Positions 56,527 to 64,000 of a stretch of 64,000 nt of DNA are shown here, in pieces. The notes under the pieces were generated by a model, which was not told where the DNA came from, searched no databases, and saw only the letters and a list, made by a program, of their open reading frames with translations. The stretch is taken from the NCBI RefSeq assembly GCF_030317035.1, contig NZ_JASZYK010000001.1, forward strand, positions 1,646,760-1,710,759, in the 5' to 3' direction. The number at the start of each line of letters is the position of its first letter. Position 1 is the first letter of the stretch. The stretch comes from Variovorax sp. J22G73. Lineage in GTDB: Bacteria > Pseudomonadota > Gammaproteobacteria > Burkholderiales > Burkholderiaceae_C. Both the position numbers and the translations under genes were made by a program.

Positions 56527-57774
56527 ATGTCGACCACCCTCACTTCCCACGTTCCCGCGCAGCCCACGCTGCGGCTCGCCTTTGCGCTGTCGATGGGCGC
56601 GGCCGTGTCGCTCGGCATCACGCGCTTCGCCTACGGGCTGCTGCTGCCGCCGATGCGCGCGGACCTGGGCTGGAGCTATGCGCTGGCCGGGGGCATGAAC
56701 ACGGCGAACGCGGTCGGCTACCTGATCGGCGCGTTGATCACGCCAGCGCTGATGCGGCGCTTCGGCGTGGTGCGGCTGCTGGTGGTCGGGGCGGTGCTGG
56801 CCAGCGTGTTCATGGCGGGCAGCGGCTTTGTCACCGCCGCGCCGGCCTTGCTGGCGCAGCGCCTGCTGGCGGGCGTGGCGAGCGCCTGGGTGTTCGTGGC
56901 GGGCGGGCTGCTGGCGGCGCGGCTCGGCGAGGCCGATGCGGCGAACGGCGCTTCACGCGGGGGGCTGCTGCTGGGCATCTACTACGGCGGCACCGGCTTC
57001 GGCATTCTGCTGTCGGCGCTGCTGGTGCCGCAGGTGCTGAAGGCGGCGTCGCAGGTTCCGCATGGCTGGGCCTGGGCGTGGTGGGCGCTGGCCGTTGCCA
57101 GCGGCGCGGCCACCTGCCTGCTGGCCTGGGCGGGGCGCGCCATGCCCGAGCGGCCGGTGCATGCATCGTCCGCGGGAACGGGCGCTGGAGCGGCAACCGC
57201 AAGCACGGCACCGCCGGTCGCGCTGCGCCGCTTCGGCTGGGCGCTCGCGGGCTACACGCTGTTCGGCATGGGCTACATCGGCTACATGACCTTCGTGATC
57301 GCGCTGCTGCGCGAGCAGGGCGCCAGCGCCAGCTTCGTCACGTTGTTCTATGCCTTGCTGGGCGTCGCGTGCGTGGCGTCGTCGCGGTTGTGGGCCGGGC
57401 TGCTCGACCGGTACCGCGGCGGGCAACCGCAGGCCTTGCTCAACGGCTTGCTGGGCGTGGCCACGCTGCTGCCGGTGCTGAGCGCGTCGGCGCCGGTGGC
57501 GCTGGTGTCGGGCGTGCTGTTCGGCGGGGTCTTCTTGTCGGTGGTGGCATCGACCACCGCGCTGGTGCGTCACAACCTGCCGTCGTCGCGCTGGGCGCAG
57601 GGCATCAGCATGTTCACCATCGTCTTCGCGCTGGGGCAGATCGTGGGGCCGACCGTCACCGGCTGGATCTCCGACGGGCCGGGCGGCCTGGCGCGCGGCC
57701 TGGTGGCGTCGGCCATCGCGCTGTGGCTGGGCGCGGTGCTGGCATCGCGCCAGCACGCGCTGCAGGAGGCCTGA
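56527..57774 (+). CDS. MFS transporter, YbfB/YjiJ type
   Basis: A 415-residue protein with twelve hydrophobic helices, opening with LRLAFALSMGAAVSLGITRFAYGLLLPPM, the hallmark of the YbfB/YjiJ family. A cytoplasmic loop of ~25 Ala/Gly/Thr residues separates the halves. Substrate unknown; its position after the 2-hydroxy-acid dehydrogenase suggests transport of that acid. The stop overlaps the next gene's ATG (TGATG at 57772-57776). No ribosome-binding site is visible before ATG 56527. Confidence 0.92.
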   Translation: MSTTLTSHVPAQPTLRLAFALSMGAAVSLGITRFAYGLLLPPMRADLGWSYALAGGMNTANAVGYLIGALITPALMRRFGVVRLLVVGAVLASVFMAGSGFVTAAPALLAQRLLAGVASAWVFVAGGLLAARLGEADAANGASRGGLLLGIYYGGTGFGILLSALLVPQVLKAASQVPHGWAWAWWALAVASGAATCLLAWAGRAMPERPVHASSAGTGAGAATASTAPPVALRRFGWALAGYTLFGMGYIGYMTFVIALLREQGASASFVTLFYALLGVACVASSRLWAGLLDRYRGGQPQALLNGLLGVATLLPVLSASAPVALVSGVLFGGVFLSVVASTTALVRHNLPSSRWAQGISMFTIVFALGQIVGPTVTGWISDGPGGLARGLVASAIALWLGAVLASRQHALQEA

Positions 57775-58328
57775 TGAGCGGCTTTGCGCTGTTCGACACC
57801 GCCATCGGCGTGTGCGCGCTGGCGTGGGGGCCGCAGGGGCTGGTCGGCGTGCAATTGCCGGCCGACGACGGCGAACCGGCCACCCGATTGCGCATGCAGC
57901 GGCGGTTTCCGGAATTGCGCGAGCAATTGCCCGATGAGGCCGATGAGGCCGATGAAATGGCGCAGCGCGCCATCACCGCCATCCAGGATTTGCTGCAAGG
58001 CAAGCACGACGACCTGCTGCACATTGCGCTCGACATGCGCGGCGTGTCGGAATTTCACCAGCGCATCTACGCCATTGCGCGGCGCATTCCGCCGGGGCAA
58101 ACGCGCACCTATGGCGACATCGCGCAAGAGCTCGGCGACACGACCCTGGCCCGCGCGGTCGGCCAGGCGATGGGCCTGAACCCCTTCGCGCCGGTGGTGC
58201 CCTGCCACCGCGTGCTGGCCGCGGGCAACAAGCCCGGCGGCTTTTCCGCCGGCGGCGGCGCGCTGACCAAGCTGCGCATGCTCGGCATAGAGGATGCCCG
58301 GCCGAACGGAATGGGCTCGCTTTTTTAA
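57774..58328 (+). CDS. ogt: Methylated-DNA--[protein]-cysteine S-methyltransferase
   Basis: A 184-residue suicide DNA-repair protein that removes alkyl groups from O6 of guanine. The active-site motif PCHRV (Cys near residue 143) lies in NPFAPVVPCHRVLA. The helix-turn-helix and recognition arginine occur in TYGDIAQELGD and ARAVGQAMG. The N-terminal ~75 residues form the variable ribonuclease-like domain, with an acidic EADEADEM stretch. It is translationally coupled to the MFS gene. Confidence 0.95.
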   Translation: MSGFALFDTAIGVCALAWGPQGLVGVQLPADDGEPATRLRMQRRFPELREQLPDEADEADEMAQRAITAIQDLLQGKHDDLLHIALDMRGVSEFHQRIYAIARRIPPGQTRTYGDIAQELGDTTLARAVGQAMGLNPFAPVVPCHRVLAAGNKPGGFSAGGGALTKLRMLGIEDARPNGMGSLF

Positions 58329-58633
58329 ACAAAGCGCCGTCCTAATTCAAAAGCGCCGCCCTTTCCTGCAAATGGAGAGAATTCGAGAGAATTGGAGCGC
58401 AATTAAAAACAAATAGCCGAAAACCCGTATTAGCCGGGTATGAAATTGCTGCGATTGGGCGTAAAAATAAAAACGCTGGTTTCGCCGCGCAATTCATAGG
58501 GCCTTGTAAAGCCGAATTTCCAGAGCGAATTCCAGCCGGTCCGGGCAGGAGGTCCGGGGTAGCTCACAGGGGAGTCCGCAGATGCTGTGCACGCAGCGCT
58601 GCGAGCGGCTTTGCAAGAAAGCAGGCGCGGCCC
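58329..58633. other. AT-rich upstream region of the adhesin gene
   Basis: These 305 bases are markedly more AT-rich than the flanks. They contain the GAGAGAATT repeat (58375-58393), a small ACCCG/CGGGT hairpin around 58425-58441, an A-rich block near 58461-58473, and the uORF described separately. No sigma-70 promoter stands out with confidence. Confidence 0.55.
58375..58393. promoter_or_regulatory. Direct repeat in the adhesin upstream region
   Basis: GAGAGAATT occurs at 58375-58383 and 58385-58393, a 10-bp period that puts both on one DNA face. This fits a two-half-site response-regulator target. It is about 240 bases before the adhesin start, in AT-rich sequence. Confidence 0.4.
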
Positions 58634-58662
58634 ATGAACAAGTCGTTTCGAAGCGCCTTTAA
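58582..58662 (+). CDS. Possible upstream ORF overlapping the adhesin start (26 aa)
   Basis: ATG 58582 follows a strong AGGGGAG at a 7-base spacing and opens 26 codons (MLCTQRCERLCKKAGAAHEQ and six more). It ends at TAA 58660-58662, inside the adhesin gene in another frame. The adhesin ATG itself has a weaker ribosome site, so adhesin translation could depend on ribosomes arriving here. It may equally be non-coding. Confidence 0.35.
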   Translation: MLCTQRCERLCKKAGAAHEQVVSKRL

Positions 58663-61600
58663 CGCGTCCCTCGGCGCGTGGGTGGCGGTTCCGGAAACCA
58701 GCCTGGCACGCGGCAAGCCCAACCGCGCGGGCCGCCGGACCGCGTTGAAGTTCGCGCTGGCGGCTGCGGCGCTCGTCGTATTGCAGGCCTGGCCGCGAAC
58801 GGCTTTGGCCGACGTCATCCTGATGAGCTCGACCTGCGCGACGGGTGCCTCCGTCGCGCCAGGCCGCGTCAATCCGGGCCCCACCACCAACGGGCCCGCC
58901 GGCGTCGGCGCGCCCAGCTCGGACGGCTCGGGCACCTATTCGTCGGTGGCGGGCTGCAACGCGAGCGGGGGCGGTTTCAATTCGGTCACGGTGTACGGCA
59001 GCTTCGCCAGCGCTACCGGCATCGGCGCATCGGCGCTGGGCTTCCTGAGCGTGGCCAACCGCTGGTCGACCGCGTTCGGGCTGGAGTCGTCGGCCAGCGG
59101 CATCTCGAGCATTGCGATGGGATTCGGCAGCAACGCGCCGGGGGCCAACGCGGTCGCCATCGGCGGCTCGGGGGGCGACGGCACCACGCCGCTGAGCGTC
59201 GCCAACTCGACCACCGCCTCTGGCGCCGGCGCGGTCGCCATCGGCGCCAACGCGACCAAGGGCGCGCAGGCTGCGGCGCCGAACGGCATTGCGCTGGGTG
59301 GCCAGGCATCGGTCGTCGCCGCCGCCACCTCGGGCATCGCCATCGGGCGAGGCTCGACGGTCACCGGGGCGTTCGGCATCGCGCAGGGCGACGGCGCCAA
59401 GTCGACGGCGGGCGGGGCCATCGCATTCGGCACCTTGTCGGAGGCGCACGGCACCAATTCCGCCGCCTTCGGCTACAGCGCCATCGCAAGCCAGGCGAAC
59501 GGCATCGCCGTGGGCACGGGCGCCGAATCCGCGGGCCTCGGGAGCACGGCGCTGGGCTCGTTCACCCGAGCGCACGGCGACAACTCGCTGGCGCTGGGCG
59601 GCTCCGACGCATTCAATACGGCAGACATCGCCCTGGGTTCCGGTGCCGCGGCCGGGCTGGCGTCCGACACGACATCGACGCGCAACGTCGCCATCGGCGT
59701 GACGGCCGCGGCCACCGGCGGCTTTTCGTCCGCATTGGGCGCGACCACCCAGGCCACCGCAGCCGGCGCCACCGCCCTGGGCAGCAACGCCACCAAGGGC
59801 GCGATGGCCCTCGCGCCCGATTCCATCGCCATCGGCGGGCAGTCCGAAGTGCTCGGGGTCTCTACGTCGGGCATCGCCATCGGCCGCGGCGCCTTCGTCG
59901 ACGGCGCGTTCGGCATTGCGCAGGGCGACGGCAGCTTCAGCGGCCCCACCGGGCACAACGTGGCCATCGGCTCGTCAGGCACCGCCGCGGACAGCGACAC
60001 CGCCACCGGCGGCGCGGTGGCCGTCGGGCGTGCGCAAAACGCCGGGGGCGACGGTGCCGTGGCCCTGGGTAGCGCGAACACGGCGCTCGGCGTCGGCGCG
60101 GTCGCGCTGGGCAATGCGAACAACGCCAACGGCGCGGGCGCGCTGGCCTTCGGCTCCGGCGCCAATTCGAACGGCACCGGCGCCATCGCCATCGGCAGCA
60201 CGTCGAAGGCCACGGCCGCGAATTCGACGGCGCTCGGGTCCAGCGCGAACGCCGCCGGACAGAACGCCACCGCACTCGGAAACTCGGCATGGGCCGGCGG
60301 CGTGAACGCCGCCGCGTTCGGCTTCGGCACAAACGCCAGCGGCAGCCGCAGCGTTGCCATCGGTTCCGGCGCCAACGCCGTCGCCGACTTCGCGACGGCC
60401 GCCGGCCGGCTGGCGAATGCCTCCGGCGTGGGCGCGACGGCGCTGGGCGGCAACGCCGCGTCGGGCGCAGCCGCAGCAGCCGCCGATTCGCTGGCCTTCG
60501 GTGGCCAGTCCAGCGTGGGCTCAACGGCAACCTCAGGCATTGCCGTCGGGCGCGGTGCCACCGTGAGCGGTGCCTTCGGCATTGCGCAGGGCGACGGTGC
60601 GAACGCCGTGGGCCAGGGCGCCGTTGCCCTGGGCACTTCCGCCGCGGCCGGCGCATCGAACTCGACGGCGCTCGGGGCCAGCGCCAACGCCTCCGAGCAG
60701 AACGCCACGGCGGTTGGCACCTCGGCGCTGGCCGGGGGCATCAACTCCGCCGCGCTCGGGTTCAACACCAACGCTAACGGCGTTCGCAGCATCGCCATCG
60801 GCTCGGCCGCCAACGCCGTCGCCGACTACGCGACAGCGGTCGGCCGGCTGGCGAATGCATCCGGCACGGGCGCGACGGCCCTGGGCGGCAACGTCACCCT
60901 GGGCGCCGTGGCCGGCGCGACCGATTCCGTGGCCATCGGCGGGCAGTCGAACGTCGGTGCCGCGGCAACCTCGGGCATCGCCATCGGCCGCGGTGCGACG
61001 GTCGGGGCCGCCTTCGGCATTGCCCAGGGCGACGGCGTGACCAGCGGCGCGACCGGACAGAACGTGGCCATCGGCTCCAGCGGCACCACGGCCAACAGCG
61101 GCACGTCAACCGGCGGCGCGGTGGCCATCGGGCGCGGGCAGAAGGCCACGGGCAACGGCGCCGTGGCCATCGGCGACCCCAACACCGCCACGGGCGACGG
61201 TGCCGTCGCACTGGGCGCCAACGCCACGGCGGCCGGCAACCTGGCCGGTACCACCGCCGCCAACGGTGCGGTGGCGCTGGGCAATTCGGTCAACGCCATC
61301 GGGCAAGGGTCCGTGGCGTTGGGCAATGCGAGTGACGCGATCGGCGGCGGGGCGGTGGCGCTGGGCAACACGGCGCGCGCGGCCGCTCCGAGCGCGCTGG
61401 CCTTCGGCACCGGCGCCAGGTCCAACGGCAACAGCGCGACGGCCATCGGCGCCAACGCCAACGCGGCATTCGCCAACGACCTTGCCATCGGCAGCAATTC
61501 ACTGGCGGTGGGCGACGCCAGCGGCAACTCGTCGACGGCCTACGGCAATTCGGCGCAGGCCGTCGGCATCAATTCCATGGCGTTCGGCACGCTTGCCAAT

Positions 61601-64000
61601 GCGTCCGGCGCGTCGTCCGAGGCCTTCGGCGCCGGTGCGAACGCCGTCGGCGCCAACGCCATGGCGTTCGGCACTTCCGCCAAGGCCAGCGGCGCGAGTT
61701 CGTCGGCGTTCGGGACCGGCGCGAACGCCGGCGGACAGAACGCCACGGCCATCGGCAACGGTGCGGCGGCGGCCGGCCAGAACGCCACGGCCATCGGTCC
61801 CACCGCATCGGCCGGCGCACTGAACGCCATTGCGCTCGGCCTCGCCGCGAACGCCGGCGGCATCCGCGGCATCGCCATCGGGTCCGGTTCCAGCGCCGGT
61901 GGCGACAACGCCGCGGCCCTCGGCCGGCTGGCAAATGCTTCGGCGGCAGGCGCAACGGCGCTGGGGGGCAACGCCACCGCCGGTGCCGCGGCCGGCGCCA
62001 CCGATTCCATCGCCATCGGCGGGCAGTCGGTCGTGGCGTCCGGGGCCACTTCGGGCATCGCCATCGGCCTGGGCGCGAATGCGAGCGTGGCGCGCAGCGT
62101 GGCGCTGGGCGACGGCGCCACGACCGCGGCTGCGACCGGCGTTTCCAGCGCCACGGTCGGCGGCATCACCTACGGCGGTTTTGCCGGGGCGGCGCCGGTG
62201 GGGGTGGTCAGCGTGGGTGCGGCGGGCGCCGAGCGGCAGGTCACCAACGTGGCCGCGGGGCAGGTGACCGCGACCTCGACCGATGCGATCAACGGCAGCC
62301 AGCTGTTCGCCGGGCTGAGCACTACGGGCAGCGGGATCGCTAGCCTTTCTTCGGGGTTGAGCACGGTGACGAGTGGGATTGGGAGTTTGTCGACGGGGTT
62401 GAGTACGACGAACAGCGGGATCACGAGTCTTTCTTCGGGGCTGAGCACGGTGACGAGTGGGATCGGTAGTTTGTCGACGGGGTTGAGCACGACGAACAGC
62501 GGGATCACGAGTCTTTCGTCGGGGCTGAGCACGGTGACGAGTGGGATCGGGAGCTTGTCGACGGGGCTGAGTACGACGAACAGCAGTGTGGGCAGCCTGT
62601 CGATATCGACATCGACCGGGTTGAGCACGGCCACCAGCGGGATCACGAGCTTGTCGACCGGGCTGAGCACCGCGACGAGCGGCATCACCAGCCTGTCATC
62701 GGGCCTGAGCACCGCGACAAGCGGGATCGCGAGTTTGTCCACCGGCCTGAGCACGACGAACAGCAGTGTGGTCAGCTTGTCGACTTCCACTTCGACGGGG
62801 CTGAGCACGGCCACAAGCGGCATCACCAGTCTGTCATCGGGCCTGAGCACTGCGACGAGCGGGATCACGAGTTTGTCTTCCGGCCTGAGCACCACGAACA
62901 GCAGCGTGGCCAGCTTGTCGACGTCCACCTCGACAGGACTGAGCACTGCGACGAGCAGCATCGACAGCTTGTCTGTATCGACTTCGACCGGGTTGAGCAC
63001 GGCCACGAGCGGAATCACCAGTCTGTCGACCGGGCTAAGCACCACGAACAGCAACGTGAACAGCTTGTCGACGTCCACCTCGACAGGACTGAGCACCGCG
63101 ACGAGCAGCATCGACAGCTTGTCCGTATCGACGTCGACCGGGTTAAGCACGGCCACCAGCGGAATCACCAGTCTGTCGACAGGGCTGAGCACCACGAACA
63201 GCGTCGTAGACAGCCTGTCGACTTCTACGTCTACAGGACTGAGCACCGCGACCAGTGGCATCACCAGCCTGTCGACAGGCCTGAGCACGACGAACAGCAA
63301 TGTAGACAGCCTGTCGACTTCGACCTCGACGGGACTGAGCACCGCCACCAGCGGGATCACGAGCCTTTCGACCGGGCTGAGCACCACGAACAGCAACGTC
63401 GACAGCTTGTCGACTTCCACATCGACAGGATTGAGCACGGCAACAAGTGGGATCACGAGCCTGTCCACGGGCCTCAGCACGACGAACAGCGTCGTCGACA
63501 GTCTGTCGACTTCCACATCAACAGGCTTGAGCACTGCAACGAGCAGCATCGACAGCCTGTCTACTTCAACATCGACGGGGCTCAGCACAGCCACAAGCGG
63601 AATCGCAAGCCTGTCGTCCGGCCTGAGTACCGCGACCAGCGGTATCACCAGCTTGTCGACGGGCTTGAGTACTACGAACAGCAACGTGGACAGCTTGTCG
63701 ACCTCGACATCGACAGGCCTCAGCACGGCGACCAGTGGAATCACTAGCCTGTCGTCCGGCCTGAGTACCGCGACCAGCGGTATCACCAGCTTGTCGACTG
63801 GCCTCAGCACCACGAACAGCAATGTGGACAGCCTGTCGACTTCGACCTCGACAGGGCTGAGCACCGTGACGAGCGGCATCAGCAGCCTATCGACCGGCTT
63901 GAGTACGACGAACAGCAACGTGGACAGCTTGTCGACTTCGACATCGACAGGCCTCAGCACAGCAACCAGTGGAATCACCAGCCTGTCGACGGGCTTGAGT
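58634..64000 (+). CDS. Giant trimeric autotransporter adhesin (3' end outside window)
   Basis: The frame is open from ATG 58634 to the window edge, at least 1789 codons. Residues 1-60 are an extended signal peptide (ESPR): MNKSFRSAFNASLGAWVAVP, then a basic stretch and a hydrophobic core ending ALA. Residues ~110-1190 are YadA-type head repeats (AIAIG, AVALG, ATALG blocks with NA and GA linkers). Residues 1217-1224 (DAINGSQL) are the HANS-type neck connector. After that comes a Ser/Thr/Gly-rich stalk of SLSTGLST-type repeats. The C-terminal membrane anchor must lie beyond 64000. Type V trimers of this kind bind surfaces or cells. Head blocks are also grouped into longer modules. Confidence 0.93.
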   Translation, partial: MNKSFRSAFNASLGAWVAVPETSLARGKPNRAGRRTALKFALAAAALVVLQAWPRTALADVILMSSTCATGASVAPGRVNPGPTTNGPAGVGAPSSDGSGTYSSVAGCNASGGGFNSVTVYGSFASATGIGASALGFLSVANRWSTAFGLESSASGISSIAMGFGSNAPGANAVAIGGSGGDGTTPLSVANSTTASGAGAVAIGANATKGAQAAAPNGIALGGQASVVAAATSGIAIGRGSTVTGAFGIAQGDGAKSTAGGAIAFGTLSEAHGTNSAAFGYSAIASQANGIAVGTGAESAGLGSTALGSFTRAHGDNSLALGGSDAFNTADIALGSGAAAGLASDTTSTRNVAIGVTAAATGGFSSALGATTQATAAGATALGSNATKGAMALAPDSIAIGGQSEVLGVSTSGIAIGRGAFVDGAFGIAQGDGSFSGPTGHNVAIGSSGTAADSDTATGGAVAVGRAQNAGGDGAVALGSANTALGVGAVALGNANNANGAGALAFGSGANSNGTGAIAIGSTSKATAANSTALGSSANAAGQNATALGNSAWAGGVNAAAFGFGTNASGSRSVAIGSGANAVADFATAAGRLANASGVGATALGGNAASGAAAAAADSLAFGGQSSVGSTATSGIAVGRGATVSGAFGIAQGDGANAVGQGAVALGTSAAAGASNSTALGASANASEQNATAVGTSALAGGINSAALGFNTNANGVRSIAIGSAANAVADYATAVGRLANASGTGATALGGNVTLGAVAGATDSVAIGGQSNVGAAATSGIAIGRGATVGAAFGIAQGDGVTSGATGQNVAIGSSGTTANSGTSTGGAVAIGRGQKATGNGAVAIGDPNTATGDGAVALGANATAAGNLAGTTAANGAVALGNSVNAIGQGSVALGNASDAIGGGAVALGNTARAAAPSALAFGTGARSNGNSATAIGANANAAFANDLAIGSNSLAVGDASGNSSTAYGNSAQAVGINSMAFGTLANASGASSEAFGAGANAVGANAMAFGTSAKASGASSSAFGTGANAGGQNATAIGNGAAAAGQNATAIGPTASAGALNAIALGLAANAGGIRGIAIGSGSSAGGDNAAALGRLANASAAGATALGGNATAGAAAGATDSIAIGGQSVVASGATSGIAIGLGANASVARSVALGDGATTAAATGVSSATVGGITYGGFAGAAPVGVVSVGAAGAERQVTNVAAGQVTATSTDAINGSQLFAGLSTTGSGIASLSSGLSTVTSGIGSLSTGLSTTNSGITSLSSGLSTVTSGIGSLSTGLSTTNSGITSLSSGLSTVTSGIGSLSTGLSTTNSSVGSLSISTSTGLSTATSGITSLSTGLSTATSGITSLSSGLSTATSGIASLSTGLSTTNSSVVSLSTSTSTGLSTATSGITSLSSGLSTATSGITSLSSGLSTTNSSVASLSTSTSTGLSTATSSIDSLSVSTSTGLSTATSGITSLSTGLSTTNSNVNSLSTSTSTGLSTATSSIDSLSVSTSTGLSTATSGITSLSTGLSTTNSVVDSLSTSTSTGLSTATSGITSLSTGLSTTNSNVDSLSTSTSTGLSTATSGITSLSTGLSTTNSNVDSLSTSTSTGLSTATSGITSLSTGLSTTNSVVDSLSTSTSTGLSTATSSIDSLSTSTSTGLSTATSGIASLSSGLSTATSGITSLSTGLSTTNSNVDSLSTSTSTGLSTATSGITSLSSGLSTATSGITSLSTGLSTTNSNVDSLSTSTSTGLSTVTSGISSLSTGLSTTNSNVDSLSTSTSTGLSTATSGITSLSTGLS
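62350..64000 (+). repeat. Adhesin stalk repeats (42/54-bp units, with 84-bp and 96-bp periods)
   Basis: The unit encodes SLSTGLSTATSGIT (14 residues, 42 bp), with a variant that inserts four residues, SLSTSTSTGLSTATSGIT (18 residues, 54 bp). Pairs give 84-bp repeats, nearly identical in sequence three times at about 62361, 62445 and 62529, and later 96-bp combinations with more varied codons. The region continues past the window. Confidence 0.9.

Noticed and set aside
62170..63978. 602-codon minus-strand frame through the adhesin repeats
   Set aside because: A by-product of the repeats; the plus frame continues the signal peptide, head and neck of the adhesin.
62350..64000. CRISPR array
   Set aside because: Repeats are contiguous, multiples of three, in frame and without unique spacers.

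Overview
The window is high-GC chromosomal DNA that reads like Variovorax or a close Comamonadaceae relative (Burkholderiales). The signs are: branched-chain-type ABC transporters inside acyl-CoA catabolic gene sets; many LysR regulators; a Bug-family (tripartite tricarboxylate) binding protein; azoreductase/LysR pairs; Cys-Gly-Gly-Gly lipoprotein linkers; and an ESPR-type trimeric autotransporter. The genus call is inference from gene content; no 16S rRNA gene is present.

Layout. 1-1468: the 3' end of purL and a small unknown gene. 1505-5207: a leftward redox/envelope operon selO-msrB-yciB-bolA-parvulin, ending in a terminator. 5274-8378: a divergent AraC regulator and lipoprotein carboxylesterase. 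8607-29365: a long rightward catabolic block. It holds an acyl-CoA synthetase, two near-duplicate ABC binding proteins, livHMGF, a bifunctional hydratase/dehydrogenase, an M20 peptidase, a thiolase, two hotdog thioesterases, an acyl-CoA dehydrogenase, two SDRs, an MDR reductase and a GST-like protein. Together these can import, activate and beta-oxidise an acyl or organic-acid substrate. 29398-37456: two copies of a divergent azoreductase/LysR module flank a cysteinyl-tRNA synthetase gene, an unknown small gene, a manganese-riboswitch-controlled mntP and a class-C serine hydrolase.

37453-46768 is the most unusual region. A leftward operon encodes an HlyD-like periplasmic adaptor, a six-hairpin glycosidase-like protein, and a single 1165-codon frame that joins a cellulose-synthase-like glycosyltransferase (with a degenerate PilZ-like domain) to a complete outer-membrane efflux lipoprotein. 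A large membrane-bound diguanylate cyclase diverges from it. I read this as a candidate one-locus exopolysaccharide synthesis and export machine with its own cyclic-di-GMP source.

46874-58328 holds: an MFS exporter with a divergent LysR; a hydratase-family enzyme; a 94-bp inverted-repeat element; a Bug binding protein; a class V aminotransferase; a GntR regulator with two copies of its probable operator; a very large FAD/Fe-S dehydrogenase; a second MFS protein; and a DNA repair methyltransferase. From 58634 to the right edge runs a giant trimeric autotransporter adhesin, incomplete here, with a long YadA-type head and a Ser/Thr-rich repeated stalk.

The best regulatory find is upstream of cysS. 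A well-formed sigma-70 promoter sits directly against an ATG, giving a predicted leaderless 32-codon peptide with a Cys-Ala-Cys-Cys run and a fourth Cys. A rho-independent terminator follows, just before cysS. This has the layout of transcription attenuation sensing charged tRNA-Cys.
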